The notes beneath the pieces are model-generated. The model had not been told where the DNA came from, did no database searches, and saw nothing but the letters and a program-made list of their open reading frames with translations. The position numbers and the translations under genes were made by a program. From Gammaproteobacteria bacterium UBA7310 (GTDB lineage: Bacteria > Pseudomonadota > Gammaproteobacteria > Pseudomonadales > Ketobacteraceae): a stretch of 19,343 bases of DNA. The DNA is taken from the NCBI GenBank assembly GCA_002471665.1, contig DKQK01000043.1:1-19343 (forward strand). Direction: 5' to 3'. This document shows positions 1 through 8,646 of this stretch, piece by piece. The stretch's first letter is position 1; each line of letters begins with the position of its first letter.

Positions 1-3000
1 GCCGCGTTTTAACACTTTACCCACGCCGAGTTGCTTATAGGCAGCCATACCCAATATTACACCAGCAATAATCAGTAATTGCGTCAAAACGGAGGCTTGA
101 ACAAAGGCGGCCAACGCAATAATGGGAAGCAGCAATACCCGTACCAGGGGTTTTAACCACTCATGTTGGTTGATAACCCTAACCAAATCCGGTGAATTAG
201 CATAATAGTAGTGCACAAAAGCAGCACCCGGCTCATTTACCAGTAGATAGTCATCCCGGAAATCTCTCAGCACATGCAGATACTGGTGTTCGTAGCTACC
301 GAACGCAGCGGTTGCAATGAAGCAGCCTGAACCGGCTTTCTTAATGGTGTTATTGGCCAGGTTGGGGTCCGTGGTGGAGCTGGTTACGCTGGCCGTCACC
401 GTTTGACTGATATCCACATCAACCGCCGCGGTGATCGTTACCGACAGAATCGCGGTTGATCCGCTGTTCAGATCACCCAGTTCACAGTTAATGGTTTGGC
501 CGGACTGGCTACAGCTACCCTGAGTCACCGTGAAGTTATCAATCGTTATATTGGCCGGCACGTCATTGGTCAGTCGAACGGCGGATGCCGAATCAGGGCC
601 CAAATTTTCCACCGTGATGTCGTAGTTAACTACATTGCCACTGCGTTCACTGGCCAGTGACACGTTCAAGTCAGCCACAGGCTCACTCTGACCCACATCC
701 ACCTCCACAATGGAAAGCAACCGGTCTCCCAGATAGATGTATTCCTTGCTGATTCCCCCATCAATATCCGTTTCAGCGATTAACTTACTGGTTAACCCGT
801 AGAGAAAATAGCGAGTGTCTGATCCAATGGTTTTGGAAACCCGCTCAGAGATCGCATTATAATCGTAACGAGCGATGGTATTGGCGCCCTGAAACACACG
901 GGATAAGCGGCCACGTACGTCGTAGTCATAACCGTACTGCCCGTCGTTGGTGATGTTGCCCACTTCATCGTAAACATAGGTGGCATTCTGACCGCCGGTG
1001 CCTGCCGCGCTCACCGCGTTCAGTCGATTTGAGTCATCCGCAATGGTGTAGGTTTCCGCATAATTCTCGCTCACGGGTGACGCTGCTGTGGCACGTAAAA
1101 CCCGGTTGCCTACATCATCATAATCGTAGCTTTTTATGCCATAGGGGCCAGCGGCTTCGATCAGCCTGATGTTGCCGTCGTAGTCAAAAGATTTACTGTT
1201 GTCTGCGTTTACAAGGTCCAGGATTTCAGACAATTCGTTATTGTCATTAAACCCATAATCCAGTGCCTGCAGGTCTGTGGTGCCATCCAGGGTTTGAATC
1301 ACATCGGGTCGGTAGTGCAAATCATAGCTCTGAGCAAACGCCAAGCCGTTGCCATAGGTAAAGGCACTCACCGGTCCGAATGGCTGATAGTTCACGTTAT
1401 CCGCCAGGACTATCCAACTGTCTGCGCTTGTTTTTCGCGTTCTGATGCGTTGAGTTCGCGACAGGGAATCTTGAATGTATTCTACTTCCCGGCCGCTCGG
1501 GTATATTATTTTGGTCATCGTACCCGCCAGGTCATACTCATATTGAACATTAAAGGATTGACCTCCTATTGTCCGAATATCCCGTACTATCTGGCCCAGA
1601 TCGTTATAGATCCAACTGGTCTCAATGCCACTTGCTTCAACGATTCGGGTAAGCCGGCCTACCCCGGCATTGGGGAAACCGCTGGTGTTGGTTTCATCAT
1701 AAAAATAGGTAATATTTTTTTCCGGGGCACTGGGAAAGGTAACCGTTTTGATGCGATTCAGTGCATCGTAGGTATAGTTGATCACCACACCGCGCGCATC
1801 GACTTTAGCAAGCAGATTCCCCGCCAAATCATAATCAGTATACTGAGTAATACCGGTATCGGGGCTGTTTAACTGGGTTAGAAAACCAAACCCGTTGTAA
1901 TCGTAATCCGTGACGTTTTCATTGGCATCAGTAACCGTATCCACCTGGTCCAGATCATCGTACTGATAAACCGTTTCACCACCTTCACGATCCGTTACCG
2001 TCTGCAAACGATCAAGGCCATCAAAGCCCTGTACAACGTCAAGCAAATTATAATCCGTTATACGGGTGATATTACCGTTGCCATCGTAAGTGTAGGTTTC
2101 CAGTTCCTGGTCGTTGATTCCGAACTTCTTCAGGAGCCGGCCCAACTCGTCAAATGCAAAATTATGCTGTCGCACCAGTTCCCCGTTGCTGGCATGAATG
2201 CGCTCAACTTCACGATTACCCAGGGCATTCAGTTCGTACTCAACATACTGATTCAGATTGTTGGTGATACGGGTTAAGCGCTTCGCGTCATCGTACTCAT
2301 AGTCCAGGCGTACGCCATTGGGTTGCACAATGCTTTGCACCAGGCCATTGGGATAGTAGTCGTAGTCTGTAATGACATCACCCAGCGCGCTTTTAACAGT
2401 AACGGTGTCCAACCAACCACGGGTAGTGTAGCGTAACTCGGTGACCACGTTATTCTCATCGATCATGGTCTGCGGCAGGCCTTCGGCATTGTGATCCTGG
2501 AACTGGGTTCGGTGTCCCAGCGCGTTGGTGGTCTGAATCAATAACCCCTGCTCATCAAATGTTTGCACTGTGGTGTCTGCGACATCGGTGCGGGGGCCAT
2601 CGATGGTAATGGTTTCTACCTTCAGGTTTGCTGCATCATGATAGGTGTAACGGTAATCCCATTGACGTGTTGGATTCCCGGTGGTGAGTAAATCCGTTTG
2701 GGTAATCAGGTCAATCCGTTTATTGACGTAGTCGTAATCCGTTTGCCGGTGGCCTGCCACGGTAATGGTATCCGGCCGATACAAACTTTTAATCCAGGTA
2801 CTGCTGATGGTTCTTCTCACCGGTTCCGGTGCGTTGGATGCTTCTATTCTTTGGGTTTCAAAGCCATCCGCATCAATATCGTAATCGGTAATGTTACCGG
2901 CGAAATCAGTGACCAGATCCTTATTACCATTACTGTCATAAGTAATACTGCTGTTGTAGCCCAGGCAATTGGGGCTGGGTTGCCCTTCCACACTGACCAG

Positions 3001-4212
3001 GCGGGTCATGGTATTCTCAGCACTGCCTATGGTGTTGAAATTGTAGATGGTTTCCTTACCCAATGCATTGCGGATGGTAACGGGTGAAAACGACAGTATC
3101 TCAAGTCGATCAGCACCACCGGCATGTTCTGAGACAATTGCCCGGCCCCGGCTATCATAGGTGAAGGTTGCATAACGGTTGCCCCGCTCATCGGTGATAC
3201 CGGTCAGATGGGTTGGGTACAGCCGTTCGCTGGTGTCTCCGTCGCCATCCCTATCATTGACGTCTAGTTGACTGTCTTCATAATGATAACGAACACGGGG
3301 ATTATCACTGGTGTTGGCGGGTGTTTCATCGGGATAGATCGCGTATTCAAGGTTCCCCAGGCCATCGTATTCATAACGAAAGACTTTATTGCCCGGAGCA
3401 GTAATCGATTGAATATGGTTGGTGCCATCGGCATAGTAGGTGTATACCAATGACCGATTAAACGAATCGGTGATGGTTTCAACTCGACCCTGGACGTCGT
3501 AACTGAAGATATGCTTTAAGCCTTGCGGGTTTTCCCGCCACATCAAACGCGATGTAAAAGACCCGTTGGCATTAAATTCAGCCAGATTCATGTAGTATAT
3601 TTCTTTGCTGCCATCAACCAGCTTTAACTCCCAGAGCTCCTCACCCTGAGTATCGTTGTACATGGTCAACACTTCTTTGGTTTTGGCTTTATGTGGGATA
3701 GTGTCACCGGAGCCACTGCCCCAGCGGAAACGCAGCTCACTGCCATCAGGTCGACGTACAGTATATTGATCCACACCATTGTAGTTATTACTGTAAATTG
3801 TTGCCGTTTCAATGGAGTTCCAACCGTTGCCGAAATTGCCGGTTATATCGAACTTGCTGCTGCTGTAGAAGCGGGTGATTTCAAGCGGGTATTGGCCACC
3901 ACCGCTGTAATCCGTGATGCTCTCGTGTTTGGTTCCGCTGGTAATATCGATGGGGTTTCCAACCGGACATTGGTCGGCACCAGCGCAAAATGATTCGCAG
4001 AAATTGGTAATGCCAATGGAGGGGCAGCCACCCAGATTCGCCGGCACGCCGCCAAAACACTCCCAAAAACAGCCGTAAAATCCGTTTGGATGATTGGGGC
4101 CAAATTCCAGACGTGAAGTATTACAATCCGCAGCAAACGAGATTTGACTGAAAAGCAGTAACGCGAACGCAATAATCTTGGGCATGAGACAAGCGCCGAA
4201 CCGACTAGCCAT
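1..4212 (-). CDS. Secreted YD-repeat (RHS-like) protein with DUF11 and CFI-box C-terminus, 3' end outside window
   Basis: The minus-strand frame from the ATG at 4212 stays open to base 1, giving at least 1404 residues with no stop. An SD-like AAGGA at 4221-4225 lies 8 bases before this ATG. A second in-frame ATG at 4185 would start directly at the signal peptide (MPKIIAFALLLFSQISFA, then AD). After it comes a stretch with seven cysteines (about residues 35-82), then a DUF6531-like opening (GNPIDITSGTKH, near 85). About 15-19 YD repeats follow, roughly residues 230-1150 (examples TDYDYYPNG, YTYDALNR, YVYDEVGNI). The core closes with YIYLGDRLLSIVE near 1157. Then come a DUF11-like beta domain (about 1179-1290), a CFIATAAFGSYEH box with its Cys at 1297, the FRDDYLL and YYYANSP motifs, hydrophobic segments (about 1356-1395) and a basic tail (KVLKRG). 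This fits the CFI-box-CTERM architecture, with the protein exported and probably retained in the envelope. No toxin domain is visible, though the true C-terminus is unseen. Sampled lines are about 38-50% GC against about 60-67% in neighbouring genes, which hints at horizontal acquisition. Confidence 0.9.
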   Translation of the reverse strand, partial: MASRFGACLMPKIIAFALLLFSQISFAADCNTSRLEFGPNHPNGFYGCFWECFGGVPANLGGCPSIGITNFCESFCAGADQCPVGNPIDITSGTKHESITDYSGGGQYPLEITRFYSSSKFDITGNFGNGWNSIETATIYSNNYNGVDQYTVRRPDGSELRFRWGSGSGDTIPHKAKTKEVLTMYNDTQGEELWELKLVDGSKEIYYMNLAEFNANGSFTSRLMWRENPQGLKHIFSYDVQGRVETITDSFNRSLVYTYYADGTNHIQSITAPGNKVFRYEYDGLGNLEYAIYPDETPANTSDNPRVRYHYEDSQLDVNDRDGDGDTSERLYPTHLTGITDERGNRYATFTYDSRGRAIVSEHAGGADRLEILSFSPVTIRNALGKETIYNFNTIGSAENTMTRLVSVEGQPSPNCLGYNSSITYDSNGNKDLVTDFAGNITDYDIDADGFETQRIEASNAPEPVRRTISSTWIKSLYRPDTITVAGHRQTDYDYVNKRIDLITQTDLLTTGNPTRQWDYRYTYHDAANLKVETITIDGPRTDVADTTVQTFDEQGLLIQTTNALGHRTQFQDHNAEGLPQTMIDENNVVTELRYTTRGWLDTVTVKSALGDVITDYDYYPNGLVQSIVQPNGVRLDYEYDDAKRLTRITNNLNQYVEYELNALGNREVERIHASNGELVRQHNFAFDELGRLLKKFGINDQELETYTYDGNGNITRITDYNLLDVVQGFDGLDRLQTVTDREGGETVYQYDDLDQVDTVTDANENVTDYDYNGFGFLTQLNSPDTGITQYTDYDLAGNLLAKVDARGVVINYTYDALNRIKTVTFPSAPEKNITYFYDETNTSGFPNAGVGRLTRIVEASGIETSWIYNDLGQIVRDIRTIGGQSFNVQYEYDLAGTMTKIIYPSGREVEYIQDSLSRTQRIRTRKTSADSWIVLADNVNYQPFGPVSAFTYGNGLAFAQSYDLHYRPDVIQTLDGTTDLQALDYGFNDNNELSEILDLVNADNSKSFDYDGNIRLIEAAGPYGIKSYDYDDVGNRVLRATAASPVSENYAETYTIADDSNRLNAVSAAGTGGQNATYVYDEVGNITNDGQYGYDYDVRGRLSRVFQGANTIARYDYNAISERVSKTIGSDTRYFLYGLTSKLIAETDIDGGISKEYIYLGDRLLSIVEVDVGQSEPVADLNVSLASERSGNVVNYDITVENLGPDSASAVRLTNDVPANITIDNFTVTQGSCSQSGQTINCELGDLNSGSTAILSVTITAAVDVDISQTVTASVTSSTTDPNLANNTIKKAGSGCFIATAAFGSYEHQYLHVLRDFRDDYLLVNEPGAAFVHYYYANSPDLVRVINQHEWLKPLVRVLLLPIIALAAFVQASVLTQLLIIAGVILGMAAYKQLGVGKVLKRG

Positions 4213-4327
4213 GTTTATAGTCCTTTATCTGTTTTTATAGTGTCGTTTAATTGGCTGGCGTCATAAAGCTCAATACCAGACGGACAACACGATAAATAGC
4301 GTCGTTATAGTGGTCAGGAATCCGAAA

Positions 4328-4355
4328 TAGATATGGCAAAATAGTTATCTATCAA
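4328..4355 (-). promoter_or_regulatory. Possible sigma70 promoter of the YD-repeat gene
   Basis: On the minus strand TTGATA is followed after 16 bases by TATCTA, inside an AT-rich stretch 116-143 bases upstream of the ATG at 4212. The -10 match is partial and other AT-rich hexamers exist nearby, so this is only a candidate. Confidence 0.25.
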
Positions 4356-4554
4356 TAAATATTTTGCACTTCCCCCGGTTATCGGCTGGATGCTGGCTGT
4401 AGCATAAACAGAGTAATGGCATCCATGCCCGGCCCGCTGTAGGCGAGCAGAGGTTACACTACCGCAATTTTGTTGGCTGGATTGGGATATTTTTATTGAA
4501 AAGTGAAATGGTTCATATTTTTTATCCGATGGCGAACTTGAAGGTGGACGTCGT

Positions 4555-4577
4555 GTTAATTACTGACTGCAATTAAC
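4555..4577 (-). terminator. Weak hairpin after the GGDEF/EAL receptor gene
   Basis: GTTAATT and AATTAAC form a perfect but AT-rich 7-bp stem with a 9-base loop, 34-56 bases past the receptor stop codon. There is no following T-run, so it is not a good intrinsic terminator. It may be a 3'-end stabiliser or chance. Confidence 0.25.
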
Positions 4578-4610
4578 CAACCTATAAACATCCAATTAAG
4601 CACCTGTCCG

Positions 4611-7600
4611 TCACCGGCCCAGGATAAGCCGATTCTCTTGCACAACACGCGCCGTGAACTCTGCCACATCACAAGGGCGTCCCAGCAGGTAACCCTGCAC
4701 GTAGTGACAGTTTCGTTTCCGCAAATAAGTAAGTTGCTCTTCGGTTTCCACCCCTTCCGCCACCACCTGAATATCCAATTTTTCGGCCATCGCCAGAATG
4801 GTTTCGATCAGGGTTTCACTGGTGGGATTAACACCGATACAACTGACAAAGGAACGGTCAATCTTCAGTTTGCTCACGGGGAAACGGGTCAGATAACTCA
4901 ATGATGAATAGCCCGTGCCAAAATCATCAATGGATATGTCGATTCCCAGTTGCGCCAACTCACGCAGAACGCTTTCAGTGCGGGTGGATTCCGCGGTCAG
5001 CAAACGTTCGGTAATCTCCACAATAATTGGTACGGTGGCACTGGCGGAGCGCACCAGTTCGAGCCAGCGATCCAAAGCCTGATCCTTGGTTTGAAACAAG
5101 CGCGGGGATACGTTGACAGAAAGCGCTATGGGCTCGGCACGGTCGGCATTGATCCCTTGCAGCGCTGCCACGGCTTTTTCCATAATCATATAATCAACCT
5201 GATTAATCAGGCCGGTCTCCTCGGCGATTGGTACAAATTCCACCGGCGAGATCCAGCTGCCATCGGCACGCTGCCAACGGGCCAATGCTTCGCAGGCTGT
5301 GGTTTTGCCACTATGGGTAGTAATGATGGGCTGCAGGTGAAAGGTCAGTTCATCATCGAGGATGGCGGTCACCAACGCGTTATACAGATGATGGCGCTGT
5401 TCAGATTTGTGTTGCATCTCCTCGGTGTAGAAGTGCCAGCCGTTACGGCCGCTTTTCTTCACTTCATACATGGCCTGATCGGCGTTGATGATCAATTCCT
5501 CCGGCACCTTGGCATCAGCCGGGTACAAAGCAATGCCAATACTGGCACCACAATAGACCTCCACTCCCCGCACTGTGAATGCCTTACTGAGGGTGGCCAC
5601 CAGGGTTTCTGCTATCTTGGCGGGTACGGTTTCATCTTCAAGATCGTTCAGAATCACCGTGAATTCGTCGCCACTGTGGCGGCTTACGGTATCGGAGGCG
5701 CGGATACACTGCTGGATTCTGTTGGCCGCTTCACACAGCACCAGATCGCCTTCCCGATGGCCATAGTTGTCATTGATGGTTTTGAAATTATCCAGATCCA
5801 CAAACAACAGGGCGATGATTTTGTTGTTTCGCTGCGCCTGCGCCATGGCGGTTTGCAACCGATCATTGAACAAAACCCGATTGGGTAAATTAGTTAGCCC
5901 ATCGTAGTTCGCCTGATGTTCTATCTTGGCATCAGCCAGTTTCTTTTCGGTGATGTCCTGGATTGCGCCGATGACTTCCCGATTACCCTGGTCATCTGTG
6001 ACAGGATCAGCGATCAAACGCAACCAGGCCTTACGATTCTGCGATTGCAGTTCGAGGTCAATTTCTTTGCCCTGTTGCATCACCTCCCGCAAAGCCTGCG
6101 CCATGTCAATGCCCTGTGGCCGGCTGAACAAGTCTACAAACGATTCCAGTGACATCTCCGATTCCATCGAATTCAGCCCGAGCATCATTTGCGCCTGTTC
6201 TGATAGTTCATAGACCTGGCCTTTGTTATCCATGCGCCAACCACCCACTTTGGCCACGGTTTCCACCTCCCGCAGGAATTCCGCGGTCTGTCTAACCACT
6301 TTCTGGTAATGACGGCGGCTGCTCATGCGCTGGGTTTGGGTGAACAGCAGCAGCATGATCAGCACTCCCACCAGGGTAAATGCCAGGCGCAGGGCAACGA
6401 TTCTGGCCGGAAGCGTTTCATCATGGGTTTCGGCCAGGGCGGCAATCTGCCAGGATCCTCCGCTGAAACTGATGGTCTGGGTCACCACACCCGCCGTATC
6501 AAACAACTCCCCCCGGCCATAAAAGACCTCACCGTCTTTTCCCATACCATCCTTACCCCGGATGGCGATCTTCAGATCCAGTGTTGGATCCAGCATTCCG
6601 GCTTCCCGATACACCGCGGCCACATCAACCGGCGCCGACACAATGCCCCACAACCGATGTTCACCCTGCTGGTTGAGAATGCGCACCGGGGCTCTGCCGA
6701 TCAATGCGGTACCGCCCTGCACCAGATCAAGCGGGCCTGCCACCACCGGCTCATTGAATTCGATGGCGCGCCGAATCGCGGGCAACTGTTGGGCATTAAA
6801 TCGGTAATTCAGGCCCAGCGCCGCTTCATTACCTGGTAAAGGATAGATGTATTTGATCACCAGATCTGGCGCCGCCGCCAGATTGATCAGTTGCGGATCA
6901 ACTTTGAGCACGTTTTTCGCGTACTGACTGAACGCCTCCTGGGTCAGGTCCGGATTGGCGGCGATGAAGGCGGCAACCCCGGTCAGCTCTGTCAGATTAC
7001 GGGAGATCGCCTGTTCCAGCCGGGAACGGATGGTGGACAGGGTTTCCAGTGTACGCAGTGATTGTTGTACATCGTTATCCCGCTGAATCCAGGTTTCCAA
7101 TCCCTGTTCCACCAGCAGCAGTAACGCCAACACCGCGATCTGTAAACCATAGGCCGGTTTGCCGCGCACCAGGGCTGCGCCCAACAGGATGGCTGCCATC
7201 GCCACCACCCCCAGCAACCAGCTCATATCATGCCAGGGTTCCTGGCTGATAATGGGTTTTTTGAACAGCATCGACGCCGGGTCAAAGGGTTGCTCGATTT
7301 CTTCCAGGCGTTCCAGAATATCGTAGGTTCTCTGCCAACGCTTGATGTTCACATGTCCCAATTCAACCGCGGGATAGAAGGTGTATTGATCGATACTGTG
7401 CGCAAAGGCAAGGTTATAGGCTTTGAAATCTTCATAGCGATACAGGTAACGCGGCAATGTGGCTGAAATGCGATTGGCAATCTCCACCTTGTTGTCCAGC
7501 GCGTAGCGCCAGCCATCGAGCGTCGCGCGCCGGAAGCGCGCCACCAGTTCCGGTTGCCGGCGGGCAAGCTCGCCGCTGGTGTAAAGTGTATCGCCGTAAA

Positions 7601-8237
7601 ACTGCACCCCATACTCAGTGGGATGCATCAGGTTCAGCGCCAGCCCCAGCTCACTGGCCCGGCTTTGCGCGGAAACGCTGTAGGTAACCAGCGCATCCGC
7701 TTTATCGTCCAGCAGGGTTTCCATGGTCAGGGGTTGATGGACAAAATTGACCCGGTTGGCGTCCACGCCGTTCATTAAGAACATGGCCCGGGCTTCCAGC
7801 ATGGAATCGTCCACTTCCACCGCCGCCAGCCGCAACTGAGCGGTCTGTTCAATGTTCTGCAACGGGGTCGAGTCCAGGCTCACCAATGCCACCGGGGATC
7901 GCTGGAAGATGGGGGCCACCACCACAAGATCGTAACCACGCCCCTTGTTCACCATGATATCCGTGCCGCCGATGGCAAATTGCGCCCGGCCGCTGATCAG
8001 CTCTTCCAGCGGCGACACCACCTGGCCGTCCGGCCTGGCCCAGGAACGGATTTCCACCGCCAGGCCTTCACGCTCGTAATACCCCTGCCAGAGTGCCGCA
8101 TAATAACCGGCAAACTGGAATTCATGTTCCCACTTCAGCTGCAGCACCACCTTGTCGGCACTGAAAGCATGGCTGCTGCAGAACAGCAGGGTGAGGACCT
8201 TGAAGGCTGACATGATCCAAGTGGCTGTATAACGCAT
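4611..8237 (-). CDS. Membrane receptor: NMT1/THI5-like periplasmic domain, CHASE, PAS, GGDEF, EAL
   Basis: A 1208-residue protein predicted to sense ligands outside the cytoplasm and adjust c-di-GMP. A signal peptide (about 1-27) precedes an NMT1/THI5-like binding domain (about 28-310; LQLKWEHEFQFAGYY is typical). Two hydrophobic helices lie near 338-380, a CHASE-like domain near 400-590 and another transmembrane helix near 617-635. A PAS region (about 650-765), GGDEF (about 770-925) and EAL (about 950-1195) follow. The GGDEF signature is SGDEF near residue 856 instead of GGDEF. An I-site RASD sits five residues before it, as in feedback-inhibited cyclases. The EAL half keeps EALAR, the Asn of SVNVSP, EITE, DDFGTG, EGVE and QGYLLGRP, so phosphodiesterase activity is expected. 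No good SD precedes the ATG at 8237; an ATG at 8213 would also leave a usable signal peptide. The ligand could be an aromatic or pyrimidine-like compound by family analogy, but nothing here identifies it. Confidence 0.93.
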   Translation of the reverse strand: MRYTATWIMSAFKVLTLLFCSSHAFSADKVVLQLKWEHEFQFAGYYAALWQGYYEREGLAVEIRSWARPDGQVVSPLEELISGRAQFAIGGTDIMVNKGRGYDLVVVAPIFQRSPVALVSLDSTPLQNIEQTAQLRLAAVEVDDSMLEARAMFLMNGVDANRVNFVHQPLTMETLLDDKADALVTYSVSAQSRASELGLALNLMHPTEYGVQFYGDTLYTSGELARRQPELVARFRRATLDGWRYALDNKVEIANRISATLPRYLYRYEDFKAYNLAFAHSIDQYTFYPAVELGHVNIKRWQRTYDILERLEEIEQPFDPASMLFKKPIISQEPWHDMSWLLGVVAMAAILLGAALVRGKPAYGLQIAVLALLLLVEQGLETWIQRDNDVQQSLRTLETLSTIRSRLEQAISRNLTELTGVAAFIAANPDLTQEAFSQYAKNVLKVDPQLINLAAAPDLVIKYIYPLPGNEAALGLNYRFNAQQLPAIRRAIEFNEPVVAGPLDLVQGGTALIGRAPVRILNQQGEHRLWGIVSAPVDVAAVYREAGMLDPTLDLKIAIRGKDGMGKDGEVFYGRGELFDTAGVVTQTISFSGGSWQIAALAETHDETLPARIVALRLAFTLVGVLIMLLLFTQTQRMSSRRHYQKVVRQTAEFLREVETVAKVGGWRMDNKGQVYELSEQAQMMLGLNSMESEMSLESFVDLFSRPQGIDMAQALREVMQQGKEIDLELQSQNRKAWLRLIADPVTDDQGNREVIGAIQDITEKKLADAKIEHQANYDGLTNLPNRVLFNDRLQTAMAQAQRNNKIIALLFVDLDNFKTINDNYGHREGDLVLCEAANRIQQCIRASDTVSRHSGDEFTVILNDLEDETVPAKIAETLVATLSKAFTVRGVEVYCGASIGIALYPADAKVPEELIINADQAMYEVKKSGRNGWHFYTEEMQHKSEQRHHLYNALVTAILDDELTFHLQPIITTHSGKTTACEALARWQRADGSWISPVEFVPIAEETGLINQVDYMIMEKAVAALQGINADRAEPIALSVNVSPRLFQTKDQALDRWLELVRSASATVPIIVEITERLLTAESTRTESVLRELAQLGIDISIDDFGTGYSSLSYLTRFPVSKLKIDRSFVSCIGVNPTSETLIETILAMAEKLDIQVVAEGVETEEQLTYLRKRNCHYVQGYLLGRPCDVAEFTARVVQENRLILGR

Positions 8238-8646
8238 AGGATGGGGTTGAGCGTCTCCAAAATTAAGGCGCGGGCTGGTTTGCGCTTATCAATACGCTGA
8301 GAACTTTGCTTAAAATATAGCGAAAAATTGCCGCAAGCGTTCTTTATATAACATCACAACGCTGCCTATTCATCATTGTGATCAGCACCGTGTAGGCATT
8401 GTAGCTTGATGCTACGCTGTTTCGAATAGAACCGGTAACCTTTGCTGCTCCCTGCTGCTTTAGTACCCACCCCCCGGCCAAAACCGAAATCAGATCCGAC
8501 TATGGGGTATCCCCTGTGAACCGCCAACCCTGCTGCACGCCCATTCGGCAAGGGCTGCCGACCACTCCCATGACCCGAATTGAACCCGAACATTTGATCG
8601 GATTAGCATGCCATCCACTAATGAGACATTTATAAGGGTATACACT
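8238..8646. other. 409-bp non-coding region between divergent receptor gene and oxidation operon
   Basis: No supportable protein gene is seen. The 75-codon minus-strand frame at 8366-8593 has no family resemblance and no good SD. The left part is AT-rich and holds TATATT- and TATATAA-like boxes that could serve the minus-strand receptor gene. A perfect small hairpin, GTAGC-TTGAT-GCTAC, lies at 8401-8415. The right part (about 8460-8590) is GC-rich with a short GGGG-TAT-CCCC inverted repeat. I see no match to a c-di-GMP riboswitch or other known riboswitch. Confidence 0.5.
8594..8622 (+). promoter_or_regulatory. Possible sigma70 promoter of the oxidation operon
   Basis: TTGATC at 8594-8599 and ACTAAT at 8617-8622 are separated by exactly 17 bases, each matching four of six consensus bases. 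They lie 25-53 bases upstream of the chosen ATG at 8647. A transcript starting near 8630 would still include the SD at about 8634-8638. Confidence 0.4.

Larger units (their letters stand above)
4213..4610. other. 398-bp AT-rich intergenic region between receptor gene and YD-repeat gene
   Basis: No convincing gene is present. The region should hold the 3' end of the receptor transcript and the promoter of the YD-repeat gene, both read on the minus strand. I see a perfect 7-bp inverted repeat (GTTAATT at 4555-4561, AATTAAC at 4571-4577) with a 9-base loop about 35 bases after the receptor stop; it has no T-run. A second 7-bp inverted repeat (TGGATGC at 4387-4393, GCATCCA at 4419-4425) has a 25-base loop. 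A weak sigma70-like pair on the minus strand is TTGATA (4355-4350) and TATCTA (4333-4328), with a 16-bp spacer. Confidence 0.5.

Noticed and set aside
1..700. Polymorphic toxin tip of an RHS protein
   Set aside because: The segment after the core reads as DUF11 plus CFI-box and transmembrane sequence; no nuclease, ADP-ribosyltransferase or similar motif and no PxxxxDPxGL core border is visible.
1294..1872. Plus-strand open frame of 192 codons
   Set aside because: It is antisense to continuous YD repeats and has no recognisable domain or SD.
1..4212. A decayed or frameshifted pseudogene in the YD-repeat region
   Set aside because: Only short closed frames appear on the minus strand because the real frame has no stop in the window. 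Translating from 4212 gives an uninterrupted YD-repeat protein to base 1.
4950..5888. Plus-strand open frame of 312 codons
   Set aside because: It lies wholly opposite the GGDEF/EAL coding sequence, whose motifs are unambiguous; the reverse frame shows no family signature.
8366..8593. Minus-strand 75-codon frame as a small gene
   Set aside because: Glycine/arginine-rich low-complexity sequence without a good SD or relatives that I recognise.
8238..8646. c-di-GMP riboswitch near the GGDEF/EAL gene
   Set aside because: I looked for the conserved GEMM core pattern and saw no convincing match on either strand.
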